A stretch of DNA of 5,264 nucleotides from Deltaproteobacteria bacterium (GTDB lineage: Bacteria; Desulfobacterota; Syntrophia; Syntrophales; UBA2210): assembly GCA_016934695.1 (NCBI GenBank), contig JAFGSH010000220.1, forward strand, positions 1 to 5,264. The letters are read 5' to 3'. This document shows, piece by piece, positions 1 through 5,264 of this stretch. The notes under the pieces were generated by a model. The model ran no database searches. It saw only the letters and a program-made list of their open reading frames with translations, and was not told the origin of the DNA. Numbering within the stretch: the first letter of the stretch is position 1; the number at the start of each line of letters is the position of its first letter. Position numbers and translations under genes: made by a program.

Positions 1-3000
1 GGAACCTCCGCCCGTGACTTCATGCGCAGTGAGACCCCTCCCCGGCCGTCTATCGATATGGTGGTTTGATCCGTGGGTTTTCCCTCCTCATCGAGGTCAC
101 GGATGGCATACAGTGTATACCCCCTCACATCGGACGTGACCTTCTGCAACCTCGTGATGGTGAGTCCACCCGCGCTGGTCAGGTTGTCGGGGGAAAAGCC
201 GAGGTCCTTCAGGAAGTCGAAGATCACCCCGTGGATAATTTCCTCCTTCCTGCTGGTTCCCACCGTCACCGTCTTTGCCTGGTGCCGGATGGCATCGATT
301 GGCCGGGACAGCTCGTCGATTGCCATGCCGAGAGAGACGTCCAACAGGTCGAGGGGAGAGGGTGAGACCTGCTTGTCCTTGAAATCGATGCGGAATTCCT
401 CAAGGGGGAGTTTCCCGGCGGCGTATTTGAGCAGGAGAGTGATATCAGATGCCACATCGATCCCCAGCGATGAAAAATATCCCTGGTTTCTGCGGTCCCT
501 GAAGGATGTGGAAAATTCATCTATCAGTACGTGGAGACCGGGATCCGTCAGCTTTTCGACGAGGAGCCCCTCCCGTTCGTCCAGTTCGTTTGCCTTGAAG
601 AGGAGCCGCTTCCGGAAATCGCGGATAAACTCGCTGTCCTCGTTGATACCGCATGCCGCGTAGTAGCCCCACAGGTGCCCGGCCAGGGTGTTCAAGATGA
701 CGGATATCGGAAAGGATGCCTTCGGGACCGGGATCACCGAGTCGGCGATGCCGTGGAAACTCTTTTCCCCCTCGTCCGCGATGACGACTACCGAAGCGGC
801 ATGCGCCTTGAAGATAGCCACATCCTTGACAATGTCGCCGAGGACGTAGGGCGCCGTGCCGGCGACGCAGGCAACAATCAGCGGTTCAGATGAGAGGTCG
901 ATATGTTTCTTGTCCTCAACGATGTCCGATGAGATCGTCTTGTAGCACAGTTCGCTCAACTTGATCCTGATCTCGTCGGCGGCAACCTTGTTGGGACCGC
1001 TCCCCACTACCGCCCAGTATCTCTTCTTCCCCGCAATGGAGCGTGCCGTCTCACCGATATGGTCTCTTCCGGCGATGACACGGTTCATGGCGTCCGGGGC
1101 CCGCTCGAGGTTCTCCAGTACCCCGGCCACCATGTTGTCCGAAAGGGTGCCGAGGGTCTGCCCCAGAAAGAGGGCCAGGATGTACCCCGCCACGATCTGG
1201 GAGTAGAATGCCTTGGTCGAGGCGACGGACATCTCGATGTCCCGCCCGTCGCTCGTATAGAAGACCCCGTCCGCCACGTGGGTGATATCGGATTGCCGGC
1301 GGTTGACGATGGCGATGAGGTGTGCCCCCCGTTCCTTCGCCATGGCAACGGCCCGGTTGGTATCGGTGGTGGTCCCCGACTGGGTGACGGCGATGACGAG
1401 GGTGTCATCCAGGTGTTCCTTGAGTGAAAAGCCGCTCAGTTCGGATGCCGTCTTTGCCTCGATCGTGATTCCCGGAACCGTGATATATGTCGCACATGCC
1501 TCGGCGATCGCCTTGCCGGCCACCGCCGCCGTCCCCTGCCCAATGACGAAGATGGTGCGAATCCCTCCCCGCGAGAGGGCCTCGCGGAGTCTCCGGGGTA
1601 TGATATCATCTCCCAGATTGAAGGTGACCTCGGCGCTGCCGTTGGTGCGGTAGCCGATGCGGTACTTGCCCCGCAGTGTCTTTTTGACGGAGAGCGGCGC
1701 GTCGGTGATCTCCTTCATGAGAAAGTGGGGATACCCCTTGCGGTCGATGTCCCTCGTGGTGATCTGCGCCTTCTGAATTTTATCTTTTCCAATCTCGATG
1801 GGGTATCCGTCATAGGTGCAGGCACGGATCATTCCCTCTTCCTCGAGGACGTAGATCTGTCCCTTCGTCTCCGGTCTGCCGGGGATCCGTTCGAGCTCTC
1901 CGTCCATCTTGATGAAACGGGGCGTGACCTCCACCAGCCCGTATATCTCCGATGAAAAGATATACTGGTTGTCGCACAGCCCGATGTAGAGCGATTGACC
2001 GCTCCCCTTGAGGGCGAGGTAGACCTTTCCCGGTTCCAGATTGCTCCGCATGGCAATGGCGTGGGAGCCCTCGAAATCGTTCACGGCCCGGCGGAATGAC
2101 TCCGCAAGGTCGGCCCCCCCGGAGAGGTATTTCTCTATCTGCAGGGCGATGATCTTGGTGTCCGTGGTCACCCGGTGATCGATGATCTCTCTGCCATCCG
2201 CTTCGATCGCTGAGCGCAGGGACCGGTAGTTGTCTATGTCTCCGTTGAGGGCGACATCGATCGTCCAGTTCCCGGTTCCGTAAAGGGGGTATTCCTTGAC
2301 CGGGAGCGGGATCTCGGCCGAGGAGTCGATCGCGGTAGAGAGCGTAAAATTGTTCACGGGATGACAATTTTCCACATTGATGGCCCCTACGGAGGCCCAG
2401 CGTGTATGGGCGAAGAGCACGTCGTGCCCCATCCCTCCGGCGAGACACCGTTTGAGTATCCTGTCCGATCGGATCCGGTCCCGCAGGTAGCGGGTATTTT
2501 CACCCAGCTCCCCGGTAACGGAGGCACGCTTGTACGTAAAGGTGAGAAGCGGGTCTTTCCCTGACACGCGGCCGGAGAGGGTGATGGCACCGTCCAGAAG
2601 ATCGCCGGGGACAGTCCGTATCAGGAATTCGTCGTACAATCCATCGGCCTTCAGGGCCGTGATTACGGTATCCGGTGACGAGGTTTTCTCGGGACGGAGC
2701 GTTATCTCCACCCCCGCAGAATCTCTTCCCCGGACCTCGATACGATCCAGCGAATTGAGGAGGAGATTGATCCGCCAGTATATGGAGACGGCCTCCGGTG
2801 TAAGGGTATCGGGTGCGCCCCCGGCCAGATCGAGGACCTTGTCGCGATTGGCCAGGATGTCCTTTTCAAGGGCCCATGCCGCATCCTTCAGGATCTCGAT
2901 CGATTCGTTGATCCGTTCCATCTCTCCCGTGGAAAGCTGACCCGCCGTCTCTTCTATCAGCGCTTCCTCCTCCGCCAGGAACGAAATCATCCCCTCGGAC

Positions 3001-3383
3001 AGGGTGGCAAGGGCCTCTTCCCCGTCAGGTGAGAAAATGGTCAGCGGGTCCTTCTTCAGGTCGAGGATACCCCCTTCCAGAGTACGGAGCAGATCAGCGC
3101 CTCCCAGGTACCCTTCGGGAGCGATCGAACCGTTCATGAGGGATTGGAGGCCACATTTCCTGATCTGATCAAAGAGTGAGGCGGGGGTGACGGTGCCGGC
3201 ACCCTTTTTTTTCTCTTTCGGTTTGATCGTAATGATCCCGGAGAGGCCGCAGGGGAGGATCGTGCGGGTCACCGGAAAGAGTATGATGGTGCCCGGCGGG
3301 ACATGACGAGGGTCACGACCGATGCGGATACGCCACCCGTGCAGGTACCGAAACAAAAGGGGTCCGTCCTCACGTTTGAACAT
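1..3383 (-). CDS. Giant GlmS-like amidotransferase/SIS protein, 3' end outside the window
   Basis: Open for 1127 codons from ATG 3383 to the window edge, with no stop or frameshift in my hand translation. By homology it is a glutamine:fructose-6-phosphate amidotransferase (GlmS type), which makes glucosamine-6-phosphate in the cytoplasm. Domains: leader 1-44; CGLSG nucleophile motif at 45-49; extra region about 50-205; class II amidotransferase core about 206-480 with RGRDSAG (218-224), HTRWASVG (326-333), oxyanion NGDIDN (380-385) and TDT (407-409); linker with GYPHFLMKEI (550-559); SIS1 about 600-730 with TQSGTTTDT (667-675) and VASTKAF (720-726); SIS2 about 780-917 with K808, E811 and H827 matching E. 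coli K485, E488 and H504; extra region about 918-1026; C-tail QAKTVTVG (1035-1042) with K1037 matching K603; further extension to at least 1127. Usual GlmS is about 600 residues. The ATG has a Shine-Dalgarno site 10 bases upstream and lies 34 bases after pyrG, so an operon is likely. Family certain; exact substrate inferred. Confidence 0.9.
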   Translation of the reverse strand, partial: MFKREDGPLLFRYLHGWRIRIGRDPRHVPPGTIILFPVTRTILPCGLSGIITIKPKEKKKGAGTVTPASLFDQIRKCGLQSLMNGSIAPEGYLGGADLLRTLEGGILDLKKDPLTIFSPDGEEALATLSEGMISFLAEEEALIEETAGQLSTGEMERINESIEILKDAAWALEKDILANRDKVLDLAGGAPDTLTPEAVSIYWRINLLLNSLDRIEVRGRDSAGVEITLRPEKTSSPDTVITALKADGLYDEFLIRTVPGDLLDGAITLSGRVSGKDPLLTFTYKRASVTGELGENTRYLRDRIRSDRILKRCLAGGMGHDVLFAHTRWASVGAINVENCHPVNNFTLSTAIDSSAEIPLPVKEYPLYGTGNWTIDVALNGDIDNYRSLRSAIEADGREIIDHRVTTDTKIIALQIEKYLSGGADLAESFRRAVNDFEGSHAIAMRSNLEPGKVYLALKGSGQSLYIGLCDNQYIFSSEIYGLVEVTPRFIKMDGELERIPGRPETKGQIYVLEEEGMIRACTYDGYPIEIGKDKIQKAQITTRDIDRKGYPHFLMKEITDAPLSVKKTLRGKYRIGYRTNGSAEVTFNLGDDIIPRRLREALSRGGIRTIFVIGQGTAAVAGKAIAEACATYITVPGITIEAKTASELSGFSLKEHLDDTLVIAVTQSGTTTDTNRAVAMAKERGAHLIAIVNRRQSDITHVADGVFYTSDGRDIEMSVASTKAFYSQIVAGYILALFLGQTLGTLSDNMVAGVLENLERAPDAMNRVIAGRDHIGETARSIAGKKRYWAVVGSGPNKVAADEIRIKLSELCYKTISSDIVEDKKHIDLSSEPLIVACVAGTAPYVLGDIVKDVAIFKAHAASVVVIADEGEKSFHGIADSVIPVPKASFPISVILNTLAGHLWGYYAACGINEDSEFIRDFRKRLLFKANELDEREGLLVEKLTDPGLHVLIDEFSTSFRDRRNQGYFSSLGIDVASDITLLLKYAAGKLPLEEFRIDFKDKQVSPSPLDLLDVSLGMAIDELSRPIDAIRHQAKTVTVGTSRKEEIIHGVIFDFLKDLGFSPDNLTSAGGLTITRLQKVTSDVRGYTLYAIRDLDEEGKPTDQTTISIDGRGGVSLRMKSRAEV
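3185..3212 (+). terminator. Weak terminator-like hairpin plus T8 tract, antisense and intragenic
   Basis: Read on the plus strand, a perfect 12-base palindrome GGTGCCGGCACC (3192-3203) is followed by one C and eight T (3205-3212), the layout of a Rho-independent terminator. The stem is short: 4 bp with a CCGG loop, or 5 bp pairing GGGTG (3185-3189) with CACCC (3200-3204). It sits inside the GlmS-like coding region on the opposite strand, so it could only act on antisense transcripts. It may simply be the coding of Lys-Lys-Lys-Gly-Ala-Gly-Thr. Confidence 0.2.
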
Positions 3384-3393
3384 GATCCGTCTT

Positions 3394-3398
3394 CTCCC
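3394..3398 (-). promoter_or_regulatory. Ribosome binding site of the GlmS-like gene
   Basis: GGGAG lies 10 bases upstream of the ATG at 3383, in the 34-base gap after the pyrG stop. It is the best-placed site near this start. The only other plausible start before the nucleophile Cys, a GTG at codon 38, has no purine-rich sequence before it. The site therefore supports a translated leader of 44 residues. Confidence 0.55.
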
Positions 3399-3417
3399 GT
3401 TACTCCCTGAAGGTTTC

Positions 3418-5264
<1,847 letters not shown>

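Noticed and set aside
73..663. Plus-strand open frames of 100-200 codons across the left part
   Set aside because: They are Ser/Arg-rich antisense shadows of the GlmS-like gene, which has clear motifs in one continuous frame.

Overview
All three genes that can be supported lie on the minus strand and read from the right edge to the left edge. In transcription order they are the 3' end of a 2[4Fe-4S] ferredoxin-type gene (5264 to 5114), a complete CTP synthase gene pyrG (5028 to 3418), and a very long GlmS-like gene (3383 to beyond position 1). The GlmS-like protein is open for 1127 codons, has no stop in the window, and fills the left two thirds of it. The large plus-strand open frames are antisense shadows of these genes.

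The sequence is bacterial in style: Shine-Dalgarno sites, short gaps and fairly high G+C. The PyrG sequence, with the low-oxygen flavour of a small ferredoxin nearby, suggests an anaerobic bacterium, perhaps of the Desulfobacterota (former Deltaproteobacteria). That is an impression from memory of homologues, not a computed placement.

Layout: 5114-5264 ferredoxin tail; 5029-5113 an 85-base gap with a candidate sigma70-type promoter and a good Shine-Dalgarno site for pyrG; 3418-5028 pyrG; 3384-3417 a 34-base gap with a Shine-Dalgarno site and no terminator; 1-3383 the GlmS-like gene. pyrG and the GlmS-like gene are probably co-transcribed. They encode two unrelated types of glutamine amidotransferase. 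PyrG (class I, Cys-His-Glu triad) makes CTP. The GlmS-like protein (class II, Ntn-hydrolase with two SIS domains) keeps most residues needed to make glucosamine-6-phosphate, the first committed step to UDP-GlcNAc, cell-wall peptidoglycan and LPS.

The main point of interest is the architecture of the GlmS-like protein. Ordinary GlmS is about 600 residues and starts Met-Cys, with Cys as the N-terminal nucleophile. Here the matching Cys is residue 45, behind a leader. About 145 extra residues split the amidotransferase domain just after the nucleophile strand, and about 108 extra residues sit between the last SIS helix and the catalytic C-tail lysine. At least 90 residues follow that tail, which is normally the extreme C-terminus. 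A His in the glutamine-binding motif is replaced by Val.
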